In this document: positions 39,667 to 48,301 of the stretch, one piece after another
Position numbering within the stretch: the first letter of the stretch is position 1
Layout of the letters: each line of letters starts with the position of its first letter
DNA from: SURF-43 sp964628985
GTDB taxonomy: Bacteria > Chloroflexota > Dehalococcoidia > UBA2979
Length of the DNA: 64,000 nt
Reading direction: 5' to 3'
NCBI GenBank assembly: GCA_964628985.1
Contig: CAZVNJ010000003.1
Coordinates: 1 to 64,000 of the forward strand
Program-made: the position numbers and the translations under genes
Notes under the pieces: model-generated
Told to the model about the DNA's origin: nothing
Databases searched by the model: none
What the model saw: only the letters and a program-made list of their open reading frames with translations

Positions 39667-40481
39667 CGATGGCTCCCTGCGAATGCATTGACGGCCGCGA
39701 GGACGGCGGACGGCTGCTCGAGCAGCAGTTCGTGGCCGGCGTCCTCGATCTCTGACAGTTTCGCGCCTCGGATGCCCTGCGCAAAGTCCTCGGCGTAGGA
39801 GGGCGGGACCACGCGGTCGTGCTTCCCCCAGATCAGCAGCGTGGGGGACGTCACTCGATGGATGCGCTTGTGCAGGCCACGACTCGGAATCGGCCAGAGG
39901 TACTTCGCCGCCGTCGCCAGCGTCTTGGCGCGTTCGAGGTAGGTCTGCACGAGCTCCTGGCCAGTCTCGGACTGGACCCCGGCCTTCACCATCCGCATCA
40001 GTCCCGCCTCGCCGGAGTTCTGGGCCGCCTCGCCCGTCGGGTCGGCGAAGAACGCGCGGGTGAGTTCGTTCGGAGTGCAGGCGAAGAAGTCGAACGTGGG
40101 CCGGTCGGCGTGGAAGAAGCCCATCGGAGCGGCGAGCACGAGCCAGGGGAAGCGCTTCGGCTGCGTCGCGGCGACCTCGGCTGCCACCATGCCGCCCAGC
40201 GAGTGCCCGAGCACCGGCACGCTTTCCAGTCCAAGCGCGTCGAGCAGGTCGAGGTAGGCGTAGACGAGGTCCTGGACCGTGTCGAGTTCCACCTGGCTGC
40301 CGTCGCCAAAGCCGGGGGTGCGAGGCGCAATCACGCGGTACTGCTGCGCCAGCCGCTCGAGGAACGGCGTCCAGTGGAGGCCGGAGATGCCGTGCAGGAA
40401 AAGGAGCGGTGGCCCGCTCCCGTCCTCGACGACTTCCACGGTGTAGCGCCCGTTCGCCACGGGGACCTGCGAGGTCTTCAT
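39663..40481 (-). CDS. Alpha/beta hydrolase (meta-cleavage-product-hydrolase-like)
   Basis: A 272-residue hydrolase with nucleophile LGHSLGGMV (Ser94), oxyanion region FLHGISGLHW, acid in WGKHDRVVPP (about 215) and His in EDAGHELLLEQP (about 245). The layout resembles meta-cleavage compound hydrolases. ATG 40481 has GGGAG upstream; a longer frame begins in the LLM gene and is not family-like. Order in the operon (42699 toward 39514): HSL-type hydrolase, LLM monooxygenase, this hydrolase, 50-residue membrane peptide. A ring-opening or ester-cleaving route is a fair guess, but the substrate is unknown. Confidence 0.88.
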   Translation of the reverse strand: MKTSQVPVANGRYTVEVVEDGSGPPLLFLHGISGLHWTPFLERLAQQYRVIAPRTPGFGDGSQVELDTVQDLVYAYLDLLDALGLESVPVLGHSLGGMVAAEVAATQPKRFPWLVLAAPMGFFHADRPTFDFFACTPNELTRAFFADPTGEAAQNSGEAGLMRMVKAGVQSETGQELVQTYLERAKTLATAAKYLWPIPSRGLHKRIHRVTSPTLLIWGKHDRVVPPSYAEDFAQGIRGAKLSEIEDAGHELLLEQPSAVLAAVNAFAGSHR

Positions 40482-40504
40482 CGCTGCCTGCTCCCGTGCC
40501 TCGG

Positions 40505-41749
40505 CTACTTCGCCGGCGCGTTCGACGCGTCGGTGAACATGGGCTGCTGCTCCACGCGGTGCTGGAGCGGCTTCGGCCACCAGCGGTCCTCCCACTCGCT
40601 GTGGATGTGGCGCAACTTCGGCACCACGTCCTGCGCAGTGCGCCGGATGTTCTCCATCGCCAGGTCGTGCGGCATCGAACCGATCTGGTTGAGCAGCATC
40701 AGGTGGCCGACGTGGAGATCCTTCGCCACGAACTCCAACTGCTCCACCACCTGGTCCGCCGTCCCGGCGACGACATTGCCGTTCTTCAGCAGGTCCTCCC
40801 AGGTCGTCCTCGGCGGGATCTCACCGAAGCGGCCGGTCTGGGCGAGCAGGCCGGCCTTGATCGTGTCGAGCGTGCGGTAGCCCGGCGCGTCGCCCCACCC
40901 CGGGTAGATGTGCAGCATCTTGTTGAAGAAGTACTCCGCGTGCGGCGCGTACTTGTCCTCGAGTTCCGCCATCGACTCCCCGACGATCACCAGCTGGAGG
41001 AAGCCAGCCTGGTACGGGTTCTTCTCGTAGCCAAGCTCGTCGGCCTTGTTCCAGAAGCCGTCGAGGACCTGCTTGCCGCGCTTGAAGCCGCTGTAGGAGA
41101 GGTAGGCGTAGTTGTAGGAGCGGCGCAGGCACCACTCCCACGTTTCGATCGAGCCGGCACCGGGCACCCAGATCGGGGGCGGCTGCTGGATCGGGCGCGG
41201 CCAGATGTTCACGTAGCGCAACTGGAAGAAGCGCCCGTCCCACGTGAACATCTCCGGCTCGGTCCACGCCTTCACGATCAGGTCGGCCGCCTCGGCGTAC
41301 TTGTCGCGCAACTGCGCCGGGTTGCTGCCGTAAGCGTAGTTCGTGTCCATCGAGGTGCCCGTCGGCATGCCGGAGACGATCCGCCCGCCGCTGATGCAGT
41401 CGAGCATCGCGATCTCCTCAGCGACCCGCGTCGGCGGGTCGTAGAGGGCGATCGAGTTCCCCATCACGATGATCGCGACGTCCTTCGTCCGCCGGGCTAG
41501 GCCCGCGGCCATGATGTTCGGGCTCGGCATGTAGCCGTAGGCGTTCTGGTGGTGCTCGTTCACGCAGATGCCGTCGAACCCGACGCTTGCCGCGTATTCG
41601 AGTTCGTCGAGCGTGTCGTTGTACATGACGTGGGCCTTCGCCGGGTCGAACAGATGTGACGGCACGTCCACCCAGACGCTGCGGTACTTCTCCGCGAAGT
41701 CCGCCGGCAGGTCGCGGTATGGGTGCAGGTGGAACATCTCGAGTTTCAT
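40505..41749 (-). CDS. LLM-class flavin-dependent monooxygenase
   Basis: A 414-residue luciferase-like monooxygenase. Seen marks are GFDGICVNEHHQNAYGYMPSP split across the third strand (about 58-75), IIVMGNSIALYDPPTRVAEEIAMLDCIS and GGRIVSGMPTG, then the PRPIQQPPPIWVPGAGS strand that ends the substrate site. It is longer than the other LLM protein here (356). The hydrolase upstream stops two bases before this ATG, and the downstream hydrolase begins 23 bases after its stop, so they are one operon. The FMN-H2 or F420 source is not in the window. Confidence 0.92.
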   Translation of the reverse strand: MKLEMFHLHPYRDLPADFAEKYRSVWVDVPSHLFDPAKAHVMYNDTLDELEYAASVGFDGICVNEHHQNAYGYMPSPNIMAAGLARRTKDVAIIVMGNSIALYDPPTRVAEEIAMLDCISGGRIVSGMPTGTSMDTNYAYGSNPAQLRDKYAEAADLIVKAWTEPEMFTWDGRFFQLRYVNIWPRPIQQPPPIWVPGAGSIETWEWCLRRSYNYAYLSYSGFKRGKQVLDGFWNKADELGYEKNPYQAGFLQLVIVGESMAELEDKYAPHAEYFFNKMLHIYPGWGDAPGYRTLDTIKAGLLAQTGRFGEIPPRTTWEDLLKNGNVVAGTADQVVEQLEFVAKDLHVGHLMLLNQIGSMPHDLAMENIRRTAQDVVPKLRHIHSEWEDRWWPKPLQHRVEQQPMFTDASNAPAK

Positions 41750-41751
41750 CG

Positions 41752-42699
41752 TCAGTCTCCTCGGCCACCGGCAGCGGGGGTCGCGTCGAGCGCGCGGCGC
41801 AGGCGTTCCGCGGCCACACCGACCGTTTCGAGGCCGTGCGGGAAGAGGTGCGCCGCCGTGAAGAAGGTGTGGATCTGTCCCGGATGGCGCGTCACCGTCA
41901 CCGGCACTCCCGCGGCCTCGAGCGCCGCCGCGTACGCCTCGCCTTCGTCGCGCAGCGGGTCGAACTCCGCGACATGGATGTCGGCAGGCGGTAGGCCCAC
42001 GTGGCTCTCCGCAAACAGCGGAGAGATCGAGGGGTGGGCGCGGTCGATGCCCTTGGGCGCGTAGTGGTCGTAGAACCACTCCATCAGCGGCTTCGACAGG
42101 ATGAAGCCCTCGGCATTCTCTGTGTAGGAGGATGTCGCCATCCGGTGGTCCGTCACCGGCACGACGAGCAACTGGTGGCGGAAGACCGGCCCGCCGCGGT
42201 CGCGCGAGAGCAGCGTGACGACGGCCGCGAGGTTTGCCCCCGCGCTCCACCCCCCGATCGCCATCCGCGTCGCGTCGCCGCCGTAGCGCGCCGCGTTCTG
42301 CCAGGCCCACACCGCGACGGCATAGGCGTCATCGACGGCGGCCGGGTACGGGTGTTCCGGCGCCAGCCGGTAGTCCGCGCTGATCACGATCGCCCCCGTC
42401 GCCTCGCACAATCGGCGAGCCGTCGGATCGTCGCCCTCGACGCTGCCGATGACCCACCCGCCGCCGTGGAACCACACCAACACCGGCAGGTTCGGCTCAT
42501 CCGAGGGGTAATAGAGGCGGACGGGGATCGGCCCCTCCGGCCCGAACACCTCCATGTCCTCGACGCGAGCCACGTCCGGCCCAGGTGGAGCGGGTACACG
42601 GGCCGCGCGCACCACGGCCGGTTCCAGCGTGTAGGTGGGCGGCGCGCCGAGGGCGGCCACCTGGTCGAGGAACTTTCGCGCGGCCGGGTCGAGCGGCAT
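41752..42699 (-). CDS. HSL-family alpha/beta hydrolase (esterase)
   Basis: A 315-residue esterase of the hormone-sensitive-lipase group. The oxyanion motif is HGGGW (78-82), the nucleophile is in GGWSAGANLA (Ser152), the acid in EFDPLRDEG (about 255) and the histidine in HPGQIHTFF (about 285). DYRLAPEHPYPAAVDDA is the family signature. It is the first gene of a four-gene operon behind a candidate promoter with a palindrome at 42766-42792. Acts on short-chain esters; the specific substrate is unknown. Confidence 0.93.
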   Translation of the reverse strand: MPLDPAARKFLDQVAALGAPPTYTLEPAVVRAARVPAPPGPDVARVEDMEVFGPEGPIPVRLYYPSDEPNLPVLVWFHGGGWVIGSVEGDDPTARRLCEATGAIVISADYRLAPEHPYPAAVDDAYAVAVWAWQNAARYGGDATRMAIGGWSAGANLAAVVTLLSRDRGGPVFRHQLLVVPVTDHRMATSSYTENAEGFILSKPLMEWFYDHYAPKGIDRAHPSISPLFAESHVGLPPADIHVAEFDPLRDEGEAYAAALEAAGVPVTVTRHPGQIHTFFTAAHLFPHGLETVGVAAERLRRALDATPAAGGRGD

Positions 42700-42753
42700 G
42701 GGCCATCCCTTTCAGCGCGAGTCCTCGACCTCTACGTCCGAAGTGGAGGCGGG

Positions 42754-42792
42754 TTTATCACATACCGCCTGTCGGTTTCCAACAGACAGGCG
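42754..42792 (-). promoter_or_regulatory. Promoter and palindromic operator of the hydrolase/LLM operon
   Basis: CGCCTGTC (42766-42773) pairs perfectly with GACAGGCG (42785-42792), and a three-base continuation (GTT/AAC) sits inside the loop. On the minus strand TTGGAA (42782-42777) and GATAAA (42759-42754), spaced by 17 bases, form a candidate sigma70-type promoter that overlaps the palindrome. This is the layout of a TetR- or MarR-type operator, though no such regulator gene is next to it. The hairpin could alternatively end the vapC transcript. Start of transcription would be about 47 bases before the esterase ATG. Confidence 0.5.
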
Positions 42793-42807
42793 TCGCGGGG
42801 CTCGGCG

Positions 42808-43218
42808 TCAGTCCTCGGGCGCGATGAGGCCTAGGCGCGGAAAGTACGAGCGGTACCGGCTGGCGTCGCGAGTGAGCAGCCGGTGGCCAGCGAGCGCAGC
42901 ATGGGCCCCAATGTAGAAATCCGGAAGCGGGGAGCGTCGCATGCCGCCTGCCTGCCGGTACCGCAGGAAGACCTTGCCGGCGAGGAACCCCGCCTCATAG
43001 GGAAGGTCCTCACGTCGATACAGATCGAGGGGCAGGGCGTCTTCGAGCGCCTCGATCGTCTCGAAGCCGATCGAGACCTCCGCGTACACCAGCGGGTTGA
43101 TGACTAGTACCTCTTCGTCCGCCACACGGGCCAGCATCTCTGCCGACCAGGCGCCCCAGCGGGGATCCCCCGTCACGATGTCGAGGATCACGTTGCTGTC
43201 GACGAGGACGGGGCTCAC
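42808..43218 (-). CDS. VapC-type PIN-domain toxin
   Basis: A 136-residue PIN-domain ribonuclease. The four acidic residues of the family are seen: Asp in LVDSNVILD (about 7), Glu in VYAEVSIGFET (about 47), Asp in LPDFYIGAHAA (about 100) and Asp in LTRDASRYRSYFP (about 117). VapC toxins cut tRNAs or rRNA when free of antitoxin. Its start overlaps the antitoxin stop by four bases. The target RNA cannot be inferred. Confidence 0.9.
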   Translation of the reverse strand: MSPVLVDSNVILDIVTGDPRWGAWSAEMLARVADEEVLVINPLVYAEVSIGFETIEALEDALPLDLYRREDLPYEAGFLAGKVFLRYRQAGGMRRSPLPDFYIGAHAALAGHRLLTRDASRYRSYFPRLGLIAPED

Positions 43219-43454
43219 CGCTCGTCGCGCGTCAGCGCCATGATCTCGTCGGTCGACATGCCCACGTTCCCGGCGTTCCGTCGCAGCGCCTCGACCGCGA
43301 GCGCGCCCCGCGTCGGCCGGCGCGGGCTCCTCGCCTTCATGATGCGGACGCTGCCCTTCTCGTAGACGAACTCAACCTCGGTGTTGGGCAGCAGTCCGGC
43401 TCGTTCCCGGATCTCCTGCGGGATGGTGACCTGGCCCTTGGACGTGATGCGCAT
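43215..43454 (-). CDS. VapB-type AbrB/MazE-like antitoxin
   Basis: A 79-residue AbrB/SpoVT-type antitoxin. The DNA-binding swapped hairpin is in the first 45 residues: MRITSKGQVTIPQEIRERAG...PNTEVEFVYEKGSVRIMKA. The C-terminal part (about 50-79) should wrap the VapC active site. The ATG at 43454 has AGGAAT six to eight bases upstream. The gene is behind a perfect palindrome at 43464-43477, as expected for an autoregulated toxin-antitoxin pair. The AbrB type is the same fold as the tail on the ABC ATPase at 34842. Confidence 0.92.
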   Translation of the reverse strand: MRITSKGQVTIPQEIRERAGLLPNTEVEFVYEKGSVRIMKARSPRRPTRGALAVEALRRNAGNVGMSTDEIMALTRDER

Positions 43455-43463
43455 GGGAATTCC

Positions 43464-43477
43464 TACTGTTCACAGTA
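43464..43477. promoter_or_regulatory. VapBC operator palindrome
   Basis: TACTGT-TC-ACAGTA is a perfect 6+2+6 inverted repeat, ten bases before the vapB start. TATTCT, a -10-like element, lies upstream on the minus strand (43484-43479), so a bound VapBC complex would cover the transcription start. The repeat is seen; regulation is inferred from the way AbrB-type VapB complexes work. Confidence 0.65.
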
Positions 43478-43550
43478 AGAATACTCCAGGCGCCCACACC
43501 GTGCCACCCGGACCTCTGGGCGAGGACGCGCTCGCGGTACGCTGGACGGC

Positions 43551-46500
43551 ATGACCTCCACCCTCGAACCCGGCGTCCTCGAGCGCTTCCACCCCGCCGT
43601 TCGAGGCTGGTTCGTGGAGCGCTTTGGTGCGCCCACGGACGCCCAGGTCGAGGGCTGGCCGAGCATTTTCGACCGGCGGGACGTGCTGCTCGCGGCGCCG
43701 ACCGGGTCCGGGAAGACGCTCGCGGCGTTCCTCGTCGGGCTGGACTCGCTCGTGCTGGAGGCCGAGGCGGGGACGCTCGATGACCGCACGCGGATCATCT
43801 ACGTCTCGCCGCTGAAGGCGCTCGGCAACGACATCGAGCGGAACCTGGACGAGCCGCTCGCGGGGATCCGCGAGGCGGCGGCGGCAATGGGGCTCGACCT
43901 CGACGCCATCCGGACGGGGGTCCGCTCCGGGGACACGCCGCAGTCCGAGCGGCAGGCGATGGTGCGGAAGCCCCCGCACATCGTGATCACCACGCCTGAG
44001 TCGCTCTATCTGCTCCTGACCGCCGAGCGAGGGCGCAAGACGCTCTCGGCCGTGCACACGGTGATCGTCGACGAGATCCACGCGCTCGCCCGAGACCGTC
44101 GCGGCGTCCACCTGACGCTGAGCCTCGAACGGCTCGACCACGTCGTGACCTCGGCAGGCGGCGCGCGGCCGCAACGGATCGGGCTCTCCGCCACCCAGCG
44201 GCCGATCGAGGCGATGGGCGCCTACCTCGCCGGTACCGCGCGGCCGGTCGAGATCGTCGACCGCGGCCACCAGCGTGACATCGAACTGCACATCGACGTG
44301 CCGAACACGGAACTCGAGGCGGTGGCGCCGAAGGAGCAGTGGGGTGAGATCTATGACCGCCTCGCCGAACTAGTGCGGGGACACCTGACGACGCTGATTT
44401 TCGTGAACACGCGCCGGATGTCAGAGCGCGTTGCGCACAACCTCTCCGAGCGCCTCGGCGAGGACGCCGTCGCCTCGCATCACGGCTCGATGTCGAAAGA
44501 GCGCCGGCTGCGCGTGGAGCAGCGGCTCAAGGCAGGCGAACTGAAGGCACTCGTCGCGACCGCCTCACTCGAACTTGGCATCGACATCGGCAGCATCGAC
44601 CTCGTCTGCCAGGTAGGGTCGCCGCGGAGCATCGCGACGTTCCTCCAGCGCGTCGGGCGGTCGGGTCACGCGCTGGGCCTCCGGCCGCATGGCCGCCTCT
44701 TCCCCGCGTCGCGCGACGAACTGATCGAGTGCGCCGCGCTCGTCCGTGCCGTGCGCGCGGGCCGCCTCGACCGCATCGTGCAGCCGCAGATGCCGCTCGA
44801 CGTGATGGCGCAACAGATCGTCGCGGAGGTGGCCGCCGAGGAGTGGCGCGAGGACGACCTCTTCGACCTCGTGCGTCGCGCGACGCCATATGCGGCCCTG
44901 ACCCGCGAGGAGTTCGACGAGATCGTCGAGATGCTGGCGACGGGCATTGGCGCGCACGCCGGGCGGACGCCGGGGCTGCTCCACCGCGATCGCATCCAGG
45001 GGATGCTGCGCCCGAAGCGCGCCGCCCGCCTCACCGCCATCACGAACGGCGGCACGATCCCCGAACTCGGCGACTATCGCGTGATCGCGGAGCCCGAGGG
45101 CGTGCAGGTCGGCACGGTGAACGAGGACTGGGCGATTGAATCGCAGAGCGGCGACGTCTTCCTGCTGGGATCGACCTCGTGGCGGATCAGCCGCGTCGGG
45201 CAGTCCACTGTCTTCGTCACGGACGCCCACGGCGCGTCTCCCAGCGTCCCCTTCTGGCTCGGCGAGGCGCCGGGGCGCACCATCGAACTCTCGGAGGAGG
45301 TCGGCCGGCTCCGACGCGACATCGAGGCGCGCCTCGACGGCGACCCGGAGGCGCTGCGCACGTGGCTCGCGATCGAGTGCGCCCTTCCCGCCCTCGCGGC
45401 CGACCAGATGGTGGACTATCTGCGCGCCACCCGCGACGGCCTCGGCCTCGTCCCCTCCGACACCGATGTGGTATTCGAGCGGTTCTTCGACGACGGCGGC
45501 GGCATGCAGTTGGTGGTGCATGCGCCATTCGGGCAGCGGATCAACCGGGCGTGGGGACTGGCGCTGCGCAAGCGGTTCTGCGTGGCCTTCGACTTCGAAC
45601 TACAGGCGGCAGCCAGCGACGATGCCATCCTGCTCTCGGCGGGCCCGCAGCACTCGTGGCCGATGGAGGAGGCGTTCTCCTGGGTGCAACCGGAGAACGT
45701 CGAGGAGGCGGTCCACTCCTCGGTCTTCTACATCCCGCTCTTCCCGACGCGCTGGCGCTGGAACGTCACTCGCGCCCTCGCGGTTTCGCGCTCGCGTGGC
45801 GGGCGCCCGGTGCCGCCGTTCATCCAGCGGATGAAGGCGGACGACCTGATGGCTGCCGTCTTCCCGGAACAGGTCGGCTGCCAGGAGAACATGACGGAGC
45901 CGCTCCGCCTCCCCGACCACCCGCTGATGCACCAGACGATGCGCGACTGCCTCTTCGAGGCGATGGACGTCGAGGGCCTGCGCGGCGTCCTTGAACGCGT
46001 GCGCGCCGGCGAGATCCGCTACCACGCACGCGAGACCGTCGAGCCCTCCGTGATGGCGCACGAGATCATCAACGGCAAGCCGTACACCTTCCTCGACGAC
46101 GCGCCACTCGAGGAACGCCGCACGCGCGCCGTGAGCCTCCGCCGCGGCTTGCCCGAGCATGCGCGTGACCTCGGCGCCCTCGACCCGGAGGCGATCGAGC
46201 GCGTGGCGGACGAGGCGTGGCCCGACCCCCGCGATGCCGAGGAGACGCACGACGCCCTGCTCAACCTCGTCGCCGTCGCCGAGGCGGTCGTCGAGGACTG
46301 GGCGGACTGGCTCGCGGAACTCGCCGGACAGAAGCGCGCGGCCGTCCTCGACACTGCACGCGGGCGGATCTGGTTTGCTTCCGAGCACCTCGATGCCGTC
46401 CGGCTGCTCTATCCCGAGGCGGAGTCGTTCGCACTCGATGTCCCGGCGGCCGCGCTGCTGCCCGTGGAACATCGCGAGGGCGCACGGATGCTGCTGCTCC

Positions 46501-47801
46501 GCGGCCACGCCGAGGCAATCGGCGTCGCGACCGCCTCGATGTTCGCGACGCGCACGGCGCTCGCCGAGCAGGACGTGGTCCACGGCCTGACGATGGTGGA
46601 GGCGCAGGGCTTCGTGCTGCGCGGCCATTACACGCCCGGCGTGCGTGAGGACGAGTGGTGCGACCGTCGCCTGCTTGCGCGCATCCACCGCTACACCCTC
46701 GACCGGCTGCGCCGTGAGATCGACCCCGTGTCGAAGCAGGACTACATGCGCTTCCTGCTGCGTTGGCAGCACCTCGACCCGCGCACGCTTGTGGAGGGCC
46801 GCGGCGGGCTGCGCGCCCTCATCACGCGCCTCCAGGGCTTCGAGGCCCCGGCGAGCACGTGGGAAGGCGAACTGCTGCGGTCGCGGATGAAGGAGTACCA
46901 CGCCTCCTGGCTGGACGAACTCTGCCTCGCTGGTGAGGTGACGTGGGCGCGACTCACGCCGCGCAAGGCGAACCCGGACGGCCCGCACCTCCTCGGCACC
47001 GCCGCCACACGCGCGACCCCCGTCACGCTCGCGCTACGCCCGGACCTGCCGGCGCTCCTCGCTGCCACCCGCCATTACGCGACCGCGGAGGCCCGCGACC
47101 CCGAGGGCGGCGCGGCGGGCGAAGTGATCGCGCTGCTGCGTGAGCGCGGCGCGCTCTTCTTCAACGAGATCGTCACCGGCACGCGCCGCCTCGTGACGGA
47201 CGTCGAAGACGGCATGCGCTCGCTGATTGCGGCGGGCCTGCTCGCCTCAGACGGCTTCCAGGGCCTGCGTGAGATCGCCGGCGGCCGGCGTCGCAACGGC
47301 CGCGGCGACGGGCGACGCGGAGGCAACTACCTGCGTGGTGGCCTCTTCGCCGGTGGCGGCCCTCCCGGCCGCTGGGCCGTGGTGCAGGCGCCTGAGGTGG
47401 ACCCCGCCGAGGAAGAGGTGCTCGCCGAGCAGGTCGCGCGCATCCTCCTCGACCGGTACGGGGTGCTTTTCCGCGACGTGACCTCGCGCGAGCCGATGAC
47501 GATCCCGTGGCGGCACGTGATGAAGGCGCTCCGCCGCCTCGAGGCGCGCGGTGTCGTGCGCGGGGGCCGCTTCGTGATGGGCGTCGCCGGCGAGCAGTTC
47601 GCCCACCCCGAGGCAATCCCCCTGCTCCGCGCCATCCGCAACGAACCCCTCGACGGCGTCCCCGTCACCGTCGCCTCGACGGACCCGGCGAACCTGACGG
47701 GCCTCCTGTTTGGCAACCGCGTCCCCGCGCAGCGCGGCCGTGCCGTCACCTTCATCGACGGGCTGCCGGCAGAGATCGCGGCACCGGTGGGGGTGGGCTA
47801 G
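43551..47801 (+). CDS. Lhr-type DEAD/DEAH superfamily 2 helicase
   Basis: A 1416-residue helicase of the large helicase-related (Lhr) family, a DNA/RNA helicase linked to DNA repair. The SF2 core is in the first ~420 residues: Walker A APTGSGKT (49-56), motif II VDEIH (about 172-176; DEIH rather than DEAH/DEAD), SATQRP, and helicase C motifs VATASLELGIDIGSIDLV and QRVGRSGHALG. Beyond it are a winged-helix and beta-barrel region (Lhr core, to about 870) and the long C-terminal domain (about 870-1416) of the full-length Lhr branch. The E. coli protein is about 1540 residues. ATG 43551; no neighbour suggests a specific pathway, although Lhr often occurs with a metallophosphoesterase or glycosylase gene, absent here. 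Confidence 0.93.
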   Translation: MTSTLEPGVLERFHPAVRGWFVERFGAPTDAQVEGWPSIFDRRDVLLAAPTGSGKTLAAFLVGLDSLVLEAEAGTLDDRTRIIYVSPLKALGNDIERNLDEPLAGIREAAAAMGLDLDAIRTGVRSGDTPQSERQAMVRKPPHIVITTPESLYLLLTAERGRKTLSAVHTVIVDEIHALARDRRGVHLTLSLERLDHVVTSAGGARPQRIGLSATQRPIEAMGAYLAGTARPVEIVDRGHQRDIELHIDVPNTELEAVAPKEQWGEIYDRLAELVRGHLTTLIFVNTRRMSERVAHNLSERLGEDAVASHHGSMSKERRLRVEQRLKAGELKALVATASLELGIDIGSIDLVCQVGSPRSIATFLQRVGRSGHALGLRPHGRLFPASRDELIECAALVRAVRAGRLDRIVQPQMPLDVMAQQIVAEVAAEEWREDDLFDLVRRATPYAALTREEFDEIVEMLATGIGAHAGRTPGLLHRDRIQGMLRPKRAARLTAITNGGTIPELGDYRVIAEPEGVQVGTVNEDWAIESQSGDVFLLGSTSWRISRVGQSTVFVTDAHGASPSVPFWLGEAPGRTIELSEEVGRLRRDIEARLDGDPEALRTWLAIECALPALAADQMVDYLRATRDGLGLVPSDTDVVFERFFDDGGGMQLVVHAPFGQRINRAWGLALRKRFCVAFDFELQAAASDDAILLSAGPQHSWPMEEAFSWVQPENVEEAVHSSVFYIPLFPTRWRWNVTRALAVSRSRGGRPVPPFIQRMKADDLMAAVFPEQVGCQENMTEPLRLPDHPLMHQTMRDCLFEAMDVEGLRGVLERVRAGEIRYHARETVEPSVMAHEIINGKPYTFLDDAPLEERRTRAVSLRRGLPEHARDLGALDPEAIERVADEAWPDPRDAEETHDALLNLVAVAEAVVEDWADWLAELAGQKRAAVLDTARGRIWFASEHLDAVRLLYPEAESFALDVPAAALLPVEHREGARMLLLRGHAEAIGVATASMFATRTALAEQDVVHGLTMVEAQGFVLRGHYTPGVREDEWCDRRLLARIHRYTLDRLRREIDPVSKQDYMRFLLRWQHLDPRTLVEGRGGLRALITRLQGFEAPASTWEGELLRSRMKEYHASWLDELCLAGEVTWARLTPRKANPDGPHLLGTAATRATPVTLALRPDLPALLAATRHYATAEARDPEGGAAGEVIALLRERGALFFNEIVTGTRRLVTDVEDGMRSLIAAGLLASDGFQGLREIAGGRRRNGRGDGRRGGNYLRGGLFAGGGPPGRWAVVQAPEVDPAEEEVLAEQVARILLDRYGVLFRDVTSREPMTIPWRHVMKALRRLEARGVVRGGRFVMGVAGEQFAHPEAIPLLRAIRNEPLDGVPVTVASTDPANLTGLLFGNRVPAQRGRAVTFIDGLPAEIAAPVGVG

Positions 47802-47821
47802 CTCGGAGTGCCCATGAACCT

Positions 47822-48205
47822 CTAGTCGTCCATCGGCGGGGTGGCGGCGGCGACGATGCCCATGAGGTTGCCTGAGGGGTCGCGAAACTGGGCCATCGTG
47901 ACGGCGCCGGGGATCACCGTGACGGGCATGACCTGCGTGCCGCCGTTGGCGATGGCGCGATCGAGGTAGCGCTGCGGGTCGTCGACTTCGATGTAGACGA
48001 TGACGTCCGGGCCGTCCTCGGAAGCGTCGATGGCGCCGGCGATGCCGCGGTCGCCGGACTTGCTGCCGCCGGGATCCACCATGCCGTATTCGAACGGGTT
48101 GTCCGTGTCGACCTTCCAGTCGAATGTGCGGGCGTAGAACTGCTGGAGCTTCTGCTTGTCCTGGCCGGAGCCGGCCATGATCTCGAAGTGGACGATCGGG
48201 TTCAT
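47822..48205 (-). CDS. VOC-family protein (glyoxalase-like)
   Basis: A 127-residue vicinal-oxygen-chelate fold protein. The two beta-alpha-beta-beta-beta modules are seen: HFEIMAGSGQDKQKLQQFYARTFDW at the start and YIEVDDPQRYLDRAIANGG with QFRDPSGNLMGIVAA at the end. Metal ligands would be the first His (about residue 6) and Glu (late); the family also includes non-enzymatic members. It is convergent with the helicase gene (20-base gap). Substrate unknown. Confidence 0.9.
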   Translation of the reverse strand: MNPIVHFEIMAGSGQDKQKLQQFYARTFDWKVDTDNPFEYGMVDPGGSKSGDRGIAGAIDASEDGPDVIVYIEVDDPQRYLDRAIANGGTQVMPVTVIPGAVTMAQFRDPSGNLMGIVAAATPPMDD

Positions 48206-48301
48206 CGGAAGCCCCTTGCGGAAGTCGAGCGGGTGGAGTCCATGAGTGTACGCACCGCGTCCGCCTGACGTACCGTGCGCGGGCGAGAAGGCGAGGGCTC
48301 C

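Noticed and set aside
45600..46988. 462-codon minus-strand frame inside the Lhr helicase gene
   Set aside because: The plus-strand helicase frame is continuous with all SF2 motifs; the antisense frame is rich in His/Arg/Asp with no fold signature.
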